Shown here: positions 26,892 to 33,674 of the stretch, piece after piece
Position numbering within the stretch: the stretch's first letter is position 1
Layout of the letters: every line of letters starts with the position of its first letter
NCBI RefSeq assembly: GCF_900091465.1
Contig: NZ_FMHV01000002.1
Coordinates: 6,510,001 to 6,574,000 of the forward strand
Direction of reading: 5' to 3'
Origin: Micromonospora rhizosphaerae
GTDB lineage: Bacteria; Actinomycetota; Actinomycetes; Mycobacteriales; Micromonosporaceae
DNA: 64,000 nt
The notes under the pieces: model-generated
Database searches by the model: none
Seen by the model: only the letters and a program-made list of their open reading frames with translations
What the model was told of the DNA's origin: nothing
Position numbers and translations under genes: made by a program

Positions 26892-27947
26892 TCAGCCGCC
26901 GCCTTTGCTCTGCTGCACCCCACGCAACAGCGGTTGTCCGGACATCGGACGCCGGGTGTTGCCTCCGCTGCAGCAGAGCAAAGGGGCCGAGTCGGTTACC
27001 TCTTCCCCGGCCGGGCCGGACGGGGCGGCCGGACCGACCCGGCCCGCCGCGACATCGGCGGCCCGGGCGGCGGAGCGCAGGAACTCGATCGAGCGGGCGG
27101 CCACGGTCGGCGCGGCGTGCGAATGCCGGGGCAGTTCCACGGCGACCAGGCCGCGGTAGCCGGCCTCGGCGAGCGCGCGCAGCACGGGCGGGAAGTCGAT
27201 CTCGCCCTCCCCGAACTCCAGGTGCTCGTGCACGCCCCGGCGCATGTCGTCGATCTGGACGTTGACCAGGTGGTCGGCGACCGCCGCCACGCACTCCGGC
27301 ACGGGCAGCGGCTCCAGACAGCGGCAGTGTCCGATGTCGAGGGTGAGGCCGAAGCGGGGCGGCCCGCCGAGCGCGTCCCGCAGCCGCCACCAGCCGGCGA
27401 TCTCCTCGACCAGCATCCCCGGCTCGGGCTCGAACCCGAGCGGTACGCCGGCGGCGTCGGCCGCCGCGCACACCTCGGCGCAGCCGGCCACCAGCCGGTC
27501 CCGGGCGACGGCCTCCGGCACGTGCGGCGGTCGTACCCCGGCCCAGAACGAGACCGCCTCGGCATCCAGATCCGCTCCGATCGAGACGGCCCGCCGGAGG
27601 AACTCGACCCGTGGGGCCGGATCGTCGTGCAGCAGCGTCGGGGCGTGCTTGTGCCAGGGGTCGAGCAGGTAGCGGGCGCCGGTCTCGACCACCACGGACA
27701 GGCCGAGCGCGGCCAGCCGGCGGTGCACGGCGGCCACCCGGCGGGCCAGCCCGGGGGCGAACGGGTCCAGGTGGTCGTGATCCAGGGTCAGCGCCACCCC
27801 CTGGTAGCCGAGGTCGGCGATGACCGCCAGCGCGTCGAACAGCCGATGGTTGGCGAAGCCGTTCGTGCCGTAGCCGAAGCGGAGTTCGGTCGGGCGGGGC
27901 GGAGCCTTGGCCAGCCCCCCGGCCGGGCCCGACGCCGGTGCGGTCAT
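26892..27947 (-). CDS. TIM-barrel sugar isomerase-like protein of the ebo-like operon, tail encoded by a repeat
   Basis: A 351-residue xylose-isomerase-like protein. The N-terminus LRFGYGTNGFANHRL and the motifs LDHDHLDPF, GFEPEPGMLVEE, LTLDIGHC, VNVQIDDM and VAVELPRHSH support a metal-dependent barrel related to EboE. The ATG overlaps the prenyltransferase stop as ATGA. The last 30 residues (about 322-351, beginning PLLCCSGGNTRRP) come from an inverted repeat at 26902-26984 and have no counterpart in the fold, so the original stop appears to have been replaced by the repeat's own. Function is unknown; a partner of the Ebo proteins is likely. Confidence 0.85.
   Translation of the reverse strand: MTAPASGPAGGLAKAPPRPTELRFGYGTNGFANHRLFDALAVIADLGYQGVALTLDHDHLDPFAPGLARRVAAVHRRLAALGLSVVVETGARYLLDPWHKHAPTLLHDDPAPRVEFLRRAVSIGADLDAEAVSFWAGVRPPHVPEAVARDRLVAGCAEVCAAADAAGVPLGFEPEPGMLVEEIAGWWRLRDALGGPPRFGLTLDIGHCRCLEPLPVPECVAAVADHLVNVQIDDMRRGVHEHLEFGEGEIDFPPVLRALAEAGYRGLVAVELPRHSHAAPTVAARSIEFLRSAARAADVAAGRVGPAAPSGPAGEEVTDSAPLLCCSGGNTRRPMSGQPLLRGVQQSKGGG
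26902..26984. repeat. Hairpin repeat, arms CCTTTGCTCTGCTGCA, copy 1
   Basis: Perfect 16-bp terminal inverted repeats (26902-26917 and 26969-26984) enclose 51 bases. These contain two further short pairings (GCAACA with TGTTGC, GTCCG with CGGAC) separated by unpaired segments of equal length. The whole element can fold as one long interrupted hairpin. Copy 2, with the same outer arms, is at 57720-57788. Copy 1 sits across the end of the TIM-barrel gene and supplies its stop codon. Confidence 0.8.
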
Positions 27948-28786
27948 GTCGGGGAGACCAGACGGGCGAGGCCACGGCCCAGCGGAGCGGCCGCCGCGAC
28001 CGCGATGCCGAGCAGTCGAGCGCCGGCGCGGGCGGTCAGGGCGCCCTGCAGGGCGGGCAGGCCGGTGATGCCGGCGGCGACCGCGGCGCGGACCCGACCG
28101 GGCGACGGGTCGGCCAGCACCTTGGCCTGCGCGCGGGCGTACCGGGTGGCGTAGCCGGCGGCGAGCGCCACCGGGACCGGGTCGGCCCGGCCCAGCGCGG
28201 TGGCCGCCACGACGGCCGTGCCGGCGAGGGTGGCCCGGGGCAGCCGTCGGTCGGCGCCGGTCACCTCCCGACGGGAGAGCGCGGTGACCGTCCAGGTGTG
28301 CGCGGCCACCGTCAGCGCCGCCGGCAGCGCCCGGGCCACCCGACCGCCGGAGGCGCCGAGCAGCACGTCCAGCCCCCGGCAGGCGGCCATCACGGCCGGT
28401 CCGGCCGGGGTGCTCTTGGCCGCCAGGTCGTACCCCCAGACGGCGGTGGCGAGCGGCACCGCGACGGCCGTCGCCCGCCGGCCCCCGGCGGCGCGGGCGA
28501 GGGCCACCCCGGCAACGGTCAGCCCGGCCGCCAGCCCGAACGCGGCCGGCGGGCTGACCCGGCCGGACGGGATCGGCCGGTCCGGCCGCTCGACCGCGTC
28601 CAGCCTTCGGTCGGCCCAGTCGTTGGCCGCCATGCCGGCCCAGTAGAGCAGCACCGAGGCCCCGGCCAGCGCCGGCGTCCGGCGGTCCAGCGTGCCGGCC
28701 GCCGCCGCGCCGGCCAGCACGTCCCCGGGTACGGAGAGCGCGGCGGGCGCCCGGACCAGCTCGGCGAGATCAGCCAGGCTGCTCAT
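27944..28786 (-). CDS. UbiA-type membrane prenyltransferase (SCO3242 family, EboC-like)
   Basis: A 280-residue membrane protein with seven or eight helices. The UbiA aspartate-rich motif is NDWADRRLD (55-63), followed by ERPDRPIPSGRVS, which is typical of the family. The second motif is weak; YDLAAKSTPAGP at about 120 takes its place. UbiA enzymes move a prenyl group from a prenyl diphosphate to an acceptor at the membrane. The operon also encodes a prenyl diphosphate synthase (21737), which could supply the donor. The start overlaps the end of the inositol-phosphate synthase gene by 17 bases and the stop overlaps the next start. Confidence 0.9.
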   Translation of the reverse strand: MSSLADLAELVRAPAALSVPGDVLAGAAAAGTLDRRTPALAGASVLLYWAGMAANDWADRRLDAVERPDRPIPSGRVSPPAAFGLAAGLTVAGVALARAAGGRRATAVAVPLATAVWGYDLAAKSTPAGPAVMAACRGLDVLLGASGGRVARALPAALTVAAHTWTVTALSRREVTGADRRLPRATLAGTAVVAATALGRADPVPVALAAGYATRYARAQAKVLADPSPGRVRAAVAAGITGLPALQGALTARAGARLLGIAVAAAAPLGRGLARLVSPT

Positions 28787-29930
28787 CCGCGCCTCCCCGG
28801 TGCAGCCCGGCGACGAAGTCCCGCAGCAGGGACCACTGCTCGGCGAGCGAGTGGGTGGGCGCGTCGAGCGGGTCCTTGAAGAAGAAGGCCAGCTCCGCCA
28901 GGGGGCCGCGGCGGCCGGCGGCGTGCGCCGCGGCGACGAGCCGGGCGAGGTCCAGCACCAGCGGGGCGGCCAGCGCCGAGTCGCAGCCGTGCCAGGTGAA
29001 CTCCATCCGCATCCCGGTGCCCAGGAAGCCAGTGAAGGTGATCAGATCCCAGGCGGTCTTGAAGTCGCCCAGCTCCTCGACGTGATCGATCCGGGTGTCG
29101 CCCTGCGGGACGTAGCCGAGCGTCTCGCCCAGCACCCGCTGCTTGCTGGCCACCTTGGCCGCGTTGGCCGCCGGGTCCGCCAGGTTCGCGCCGTCCCCGC
29201 CGCCGAGCAGGTTCAGCCCGGACCAGGAGCGGACGGCCAGGTGCCGCATCGCGAACATCGGCGCGAGCACCGACTTGACCAGCGTCTCGCCGGTCTTGCC
29301 GTCGTGCCCGGCGTACGGCAGACCGCGCTCGGCGGCCAGTTCCGCCAGCGCCGGCAGCCGGGCCCCGGTGGACGGGGTGAAGTCCACGTACGGGCAGCCG
29401 GCGGTGAAGGCCGCGTACGCGTACAGCGAGCTGGGCGGCAGCACCTCCTCGGGACCGGTCAGCGCGACGCGCAGCGCGGCGAGGTCCTGGTGTGCCGGGT
29501 GCGGGGTGGCGACCGGCTCGGTGGCGGAGACGTTCACCACCACCACCCGGTCCAACCGGTGCCGGTCGCGGAAGTCGGTCAGGTCGCGCACCACGGCGGC
29601 GGCCCGGTCGGCCTGGCTGCCCGCGGTCGGCGCCGGGCGCAGCGCGTCCTCGACCGCGGCCAACTCCTCGGGGAGCGCGGCGACCAGCCGGCCGGGCAGG
29701 ACCCCGGCGGCGGCGAGCGCCTCGGCGCGCTTGGTCAGCGGAGAGGCCACCACGTCATGGCCGCCGAGAAAGAGGTCGGTGAAGGCGGGCAGGGCCGGCC
29801 CGCGCAGCTCGGGCAGCTCGGTGACGCAGCCGGTCGGGGCGGTGAGCCCGGCCCGCAGGGCGAGCGCCCCGACGATGCTGGTGGTGGCGACCGAGCCGCG
29901 CGCCCCCATCAGCCAGACACCCGTACGCAT
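28770..29930 (-). CDS. ino1: Inositol-3-phosphate synthase family protein, first gene of the ebo-like operon
   Basis: A 386-residue NAD-dependent cyclase of the myo-inositol phosphate synthase family. The dinucleotide loop is LMGARGSVATT (8-18). Other family landmarks are NVSATEP, SSLYAYAAF, GHDGKTGETLVKS, RSWSGLNLLGG and DSALAAPLVLDL. It is expected to turn glucose 6-phosphate, or a similar hexose phosphate, into an inositol phosphate. The ATG at 29930 has GGAAGGAGC upstream. In cyanobacterial ebo clusters the cyclase position is held by the dehydroquinate-synthase-like EboD; here no such gene is present, and this enzyme may take its place. It could also be the general inositol supply of the cell, although its place in the operon argues against that. 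Confidence 0.92.
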   Translation of the reverse strand: MRTGVWLMGARGSVATTSIVGALALRAGLTAPTGCVTELPELRGPALPAFTDLFLGGHDVVASPLTKRAEALAAAGVLPGRLVAALPEELAAVEDALRPAPTAGSQADRAAAVVRDLTDFRDRHRLDRVVVVNVSATEPVATPHPAHQDLAALRVALTGPEEVLPPSSLYAYAAFTAGCPYVDFTPSTGARLPALAELAAERGLPYAGHDGKTGETLVKSVLAPMFAMRHLAVRSWSGLNLLGGGDGANLADPAANAAKVASKQRVLGETLGYVPQGDTRIDHVEELGDFKTAWDLITFTGFLGTGMRMEFTWHGCDSALAAPLVLDLARLVAAAHAAGRRGPLAELAFFFKDPLDAPTHSLAEQWSLLRDFVAGLHRGGADEQPG

Positions 29931-30040
29931 GATGCTCCTTCCCGTGGGACCTGTGTCCCCGCATCGGTGGTACGCGTCCGCCGGTGCGGCCGGGGAATCC
30001 CGGTCCGGCCACACCGGACGGCCGTGCTGCTCGTGCGGCA

Positions 30041-30057
30041 CCAGAGATATTCTCCGG
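30041..30057. promoter_or_regulatory. AT-rich palindrome upstream of the ebo-like operon
   Basis: CCAGAGATATTCTCCGG is a 17-bp imperfect inverted repeat around a central AT core (GAGA-TAT-TCTC is perfect). It is the most AT-rich part of the 250-bp gap between the ino1 start and the sugar operon end, about 110 bases upstream of ino1, where an operator for the operon would lie. Confidence 0.35.
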
Positions 30058-30148
30058 TGGCACGCCCTCCGGGGCCAACCCTCGTCCCCGCCGCGGGGCG
30101 CAACCGCGGCGGGTCCCTCGCCGGTCGGATCCGGAAAGCTCGTCGGGC

Positions 30149-30172
30149 GGCGCCGGCGGGTCGGCCGGCGCC
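30149..30172 (-). terminator. Hairpin terminator of the sugar ABC/dehydrogenase operon
   Basis: GGCGCCGGC and GCCGGCGCC are perfect 9-bp arms around a six-base loop, eight bases after the dehydrogenase stop on the minus strand. No U-tract follows. Confidence 0.6.
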
Positions 30173-30180
30173 GCGATGGG

Positions 30181-31389
30181 TCAGGCGGCCACGTCGGCCA
30201 GTGCCAGTTCGACCTCCGTCCAGCAGGAGCCCAGCTCCGCCGAGCGGGCCACCGCGTCCAGCACGAGCTGGACCTGCAGCGCGTCGGCGAAGGAGGGCGC
30301 CGGGTCGGTGCCGGTGGCGACCGCCTCGACGAAGTCCCGCATCTGGTGGGTGAAGGAGTGCTCGTAGCCGATGATGTGGCCGGGTGGCCACCAGGCCGAC
30401 ATGTACGGGTGCTCGCCCTCGGTCACCAGGATCCGGGTGAAGCCCTGCTCGGCGGCGGGCCGGGTGGCGTCGTAGAACTCCAGCTCGTTGAGGCGTTCCA
30501 GGTCGAACACCACGGTGCCGAGCGACCCGTTGATCTCCACCCGGAGCGCGTTCTTGCGCCCGGTGGCGAACCGGCTCGCCTCGTACGTGGCCAGCGCCCC
30601 GCCGTCGAGCCGGGCGACGAAGACGGCCGCGTCGTCCACCGTGACCGGTCCGGTGGCCCGGCCGTGCCCGTCGGCCTGCGCGGCCAGGCCGCTCGACCCG
30701 GCCGGCAGCGGCCGTTCCTTGACGAACGTCTCGGTGACCGCGCTGACCCCGGTGATCAGCTGCCCGGTGACGTACTGGGTGAGGTCGATGATGTGCGCAC
30801 CGATGTCGCCCAGCGCGCCGGAGCCCGCCCTGTCCTTCTGCAACCGCCAGACCAGCGGGAACTGCGGGTCCACGATCCAGTCCTGCAGGTACGCCGCCCG
30901 GACGTGCCGGATCACGCCGAGCCGTCCGTCGGCGACCAGCTGCCGCATCATGGTGACCGCGGGCACCCGGCGGTAGTTGAACCCGCACATCGCGCGCACC
31001 CCGTCGGCCCGGGCCCGGGCCGCGGCGGCCACCATCTGCCGAGCCTCGTCGACGGTGTTGGCCAGCGGCTTCTCGCACAGCACGTGCTTGCCGGCGGCCA
31101 GCGCGGCGATCGCGATCTCGCAGTGGCTGTCCCCCGGCGTGCAGATGTCGACCACGTCGACCTCGTCGGATTCGACCAGCCGCCGCCAGTCCGTGGTGTA
31201 CGCCTCCCAGCCGAGCCGGTCGGCGGCGTCGGCCACCTTCGACTCGTCCCGGCCGCAGATGAGCGACATCCGGACCCGCGCCGGCAGGTCGTACACCCGG
31301 TTCACGGTGCGCCACGCCTGGGAGTGCGCGGCGCCCATGAACGCGTAGCCGACCATGCCGACCCGCAGGTCTCTGTCGATAGTGGACAA
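30181..31389 (-). CDS. Gfo/Idh/MocA-family oxidoreductase
   Basis: A 402-residue NAD(P)-dependent sugar or inositol dehydrogenase. The Rossmann start is VGMVGYAFMGAAHSQAW, the cofactor-holding motif is HVLCEKPLANT and the catalytic region is GSGALGDIGAHIIDL. I place the start at a TTG (31389) that follows GGGGGGAG nine bases upstream; no ATG is available near the conserved N-terminus. It is the last gene of the ROK-ATPase-permease-binding protein-dehydrogenase operon, 20 bases after the binding protein, so it probably oxidises the imported sugar. ThuB of trehalose utilisation belongs to the same family, which links it to the ThuA protein at 5845. Confidence 0.9.
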   Translation of the reverse strand: MSTIDRDLRVGMVGYAFMGAAHSQAWRTVNRVYDLPARVRMSLICGRDESKVADAADRLGWEAYTTDWRRLVESDEVDVVDICTPGDSHCEIAIAALAAGKHVLCEKPLANTVDEARQMVAAAARARADGVRAMCGFNYRRVPAVTMMRQLVADGRLGVIRHVRAAYLQDWIVDPQFPLVWRLQKDRAGSGALGDIGAHIIDLTQYVTGQLITGVSAVTETFVKERPLPAGSSGLAAQADGHGRATGPVTVDDAAVFVARLDGGALATYEASRFATGRKNALRVEINGSLGTVVFDLERLNELEFYDATRPAAEQGFTRILVTEGEHPYMSAWWPPGHIIGYEHSFTHQMRDFVEAVATGTDPAPSFADALQVQLVLDAVARSAELGSCWTEVELALADVAA

Positions 31390-31409
31390 GGTGGGTCTCC
31401 CCCCGTGTG

Positions 31410-32462
31410 TCAGAACCCGAGCTTCAGGTAGTCGCTCGCGTTCTCCTTGGTGATCGTCTCGGAGGCGAGCACGATCTCCTTGGGCACCTGGAGTTCCACC
31501 AGGTCGGACATGCCCTTGCCCTGGCCGATCAGGCGAGCCAGGGAGATCGCCGAGGAGGCCATCGACGGGCTGTAGGTGACGGTGGCCTTCAGCACGGTGT
31601 TGTCGGCCTGGATGTCCTCGATCGCCTTCTTCGAGCCGGCGCCGCCGACCATGAGGAACTCCTTGCGGTTGGCCTGGTTGATCGCCGCCAGCACGCCGAT
31701 GCCCTGGTCGTCGTCGTGGTTCCAGAGCGCGTCCATCTTGGGCAGGGCCTGGAAGAGACCGGTGGCGGCCTGCTGGCCGGAGTCGGCGGTGAACTCGGCC
31801 GGCCGCCGGTTGGCCACCTTGAAGCCGTACGAGGCGAGGGTGTCGGCGAAGCCCTTGGAGCGTTCCTGGGTCAGCTCCAGCGAGTCGATGCCGGGGATCT
31901 CGCCGATGATCGGGTTGCTGACCCCCTTCTTCTTGAGCTCCTCGACGATGTAGGTCGCGGCGGCGACGCCCATGCCGTAGTTGTCGCCCTTGATCTGCAG
32001 CCGGTACGCCTTGGCGTCGGGGAACGCCCGGTCCAGGTTGACCACCGGGATGCCGGCCTTCATCGCCTCCAGGCCGAACGCGTTGAGTTCCTTGCCGTCG
32101 TGCGGCAGCAGCACGATCACGTCCGGCTTCTGGGAGATCAGCGTGGACAGCGCCGCCCGCTGGGCCGCCGCGTCCGCGCCGGCCTCCACGGACTTGAGCT
32201 CCACGTCGGAGTACGCGGCAGCCTGGGCCTTGGCGTTGTTGGTGATGGCGGCGATCCAGCCGTGGTCGGCGGCCGGCGCGGAGAAGCCGATGGTCACCTT
32301 CTTGCCAGGCTCGCTGTTGCCGCCGGTCGCGGCCGCCTTGGTCTGCGCGGCGGTCGGCGCCTCCTCGTTGCTGGTGCAGCCGGCGAGCACCACGCCGGCG
32401 GAGAGCGCGGCCCCGCCGAACAGCAGCCGGCGGCGCGACAGGTCGCGACTGTGCTGGGTCAT
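31410..32462 (-). CDS. CUT2-type sugar ABC substrate-binding lipoprotein
   Basis: A 350-residue periplasmic-binding protein of the ribose/LacI type. The N-terminus has a twin-arginine motif (SRRRLLFGG) and the lipobox LAGC, so it is probably exported by Tat and lipid-anchored. Ligand-binding landmarks are GFSAPAADHGW, ISQKPDVIVLLP, VNLDRAFP and WNHDDDQGIG. The ATG at 32462 follows CAGGAGGTCGTC. Proteins of this type bind pentoses, hexoses or inositols; the exact sugar is not clear. Confidence 0.92.
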   Translation of the reverse strand: MTQHSRDLSRRRLLFGGAALSAGVVLAGCTSNEEAPTAAQTKAAATGGNSEPGKKVTIGFSAPAADHGWIAAITNNAKAQAAAYSDVELKSVEAGADAAAQRAALSTLISQKPDVIVLLPHDGKELNAFGLEAMKAGIPVVNLDRAFPDAKAYRLQIKGDNYGMGVAAATYIVEELKKKGVSNPIIGEIPGIDSLELTQERSKGFADTLASYGFKVANRRPAEFTADSGQQAATGLFQALPKMDALWNHDDDQGIGVLAAINQANRKEFLMVGGAGSKKAIEDIQADNTVLKATVTYSPSMASSAISLARLIGQGKGMSDLVELQVPKEIVLASETITKENASDYLKLGF

Positions 32463-32510
32463 GACGACCTCCTGATTGAGGTGGTGGGGTGAAAAGGGTG
32501 TGCTGGGCCC

Positions 32511-32535
32511 GGCCACCGTCGCTGTCGCGGTGGCC
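32511..32535 (-). promoter_or_regulatory. Intercistronic hairpin between permease and binding protein genes
   Basis: GGCCACCG and CGGTGGCC pair around a nine-base loop in the 90-bp gap. Such hairpins before a binding protein gene can protect the 5' end of the processed message and so raise its level over the membrane parts. Confidence 0.4.
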
Positions 32536-32552
32536 GCCGATGTAACGGTGGG

Positions 32553-33674
32553 TCAGGTGGTGGTGGGCCGGTTGCGGCTGAGGAACTGGGTGAGACTGCC
32601 GAACTGCACCTGCTGGACGAGGACGGCGGCAACGATGATGCCGCCCTTGACCATGTTCTGGGCCTCGGTGGAGAGGCCGTTGATGGCGAAGAGGTTGGTG
32701 ATGGTGGAGAAGATGACCACCCCGAGCAGGGAACCGATGATGGTGCCCCGCCCGCCGCTGAGCAGCGTGCCACCGATGATCGCGGCGGCGATCGCGTCCA
32801 GCTCGTAGAGGTTTGCCATCGCCGCCTGGGCCGAGGTGGCCTGGGCGGTGAGCATGATGGCGGCGATGCCGCAGCAGAGGCCGGAGAGCGCGTAGAGCAG
32901 CACGGTGTGCCGCTTGACGTTGATCCCGGCCAGCCGGGCCGCCTCCGGGTTGCCGCCGACCGCGACCGTGCGCCGGCCGAAGGTGGTCCGGTTGAGCAGC
33001 ACCCAACCGGCGGCGACCACCGCGGCCAGGATGTAGACGAGCAGCGGGATGCCGAGCAGGTTCGTGCTGGCGATGCCGTTGATGGTGCGGTTGTCCGACA
33101 CCTGGGTCTGCTTGTCGGAGATCTCCGCGGCCAGGCCCCGGGCGGCGACCAGCATGGCCAGCGTGGCGATGAACGGCACCAGCCGGCCGTACGAGATGAG
33201 CAGGCCGTTGACCAGGCCGACCGCGAGCCCGACGGTGAACGCGCTGAAGATCATCCCGCCGGCGCCGTAGCTCTGGGTGGCCACCGTGGTGCACCAGACC
33301 CCGGCCAGCGCCACGATCGCCCCGACCGACAGGTCGATGCCGCCGCCGATGATCACGAAGGTCATCCCGACGGTGACCACGCCGACCACCGAGGCCAGCT
33401 TGAGGATGGTGAGGATGTTTCCCCACACCCAGTTGGAGTCGCCGTAGAGGTCGGGCCGGGTGAGGATGCCGATGACGATCAGCGCCACCAGCACCCCGAT
33501 CAGGCCGAGGTTCCGCCGAACGCCCTCACCGCTGTCGCCGCGCCACCAGGAGAGCCGGCCCGTGGCCGCCTTCTCGCTCGCCGCCGCCGTCTCGGCCGGG
33601 TCCACCGGCGGCGACTGCGCGGGTAGCTTCGCCCCGCGCTCTGCCACGGCGGGCGTGGGAGTCACATCGCTCAT
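32553..33674 (-). CDS. CUT2-type sugar ABC permease
   Basis: A 373-residue permease of the BPD_transp_2 family with about ten helices. Family motifs are GMTFVIIGGGIDLSVGAIVAL, FIATLAMLVAARGLA, RRTVAVGGNPEAARLAGI and AAIIGGTLLSGGRGTIIGSLLG. A 55-residue Pro/Ala-rich cytoplasmic leader precedes the first helix. The ATG overlaps the ATPase stop as ATGA. Two copies are expected to form the channel with the ATPase encoded upstream. Confidence 0.93.
   Translation of the reverse strand: MSDVTPTPAVAERGAKLPAQSPPVDPAETAAASEKAATGRLSWWRGDSGEGVRRNLGLIGVLVALIVIGILTRPDLYGDSNWVWGNILTILKLASVVGVVTVGMTFVIIGGGIDLSVGAIVALAGVWCTTVATQSYGAGGMIFSAFTVGLAVGLVNGLLISYGRLVPFIATLAMLVAARGLAAEISDKQTQVSDNRTINGIASTNLLGIPLLVYILAAVVAAGWVLLNRTTFGRRTVAVGGNPEAARLAGINVKRHTVLLYALSGLCCGIAAIMLTAQATSAQAAMANLYELDAIAAAIIGGTLLSGGRGTIIGSLLGVVIFSTITNLFAINGLSTEAQNMVKGGIIVAAVLVQQVQFGSLTQFLSRNRPTTT

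Noticed and set aside
26902..26984. Integron attC site
   Set aside because: The interrupted hairpin looks like one, but the terminal RYYYAAC/GTTRRRY core sites and an integrase are missing and copy 2 is not next to a gene cassette.
21737..29930. Terpene or carotenoid biosynthetic cluster
   Set aside because: A prenyl synthase and a UbiA enzyme are present, but no terpene cyclase, phytoene synthase or desaturase; the EboA/EboE genes define the locus better.
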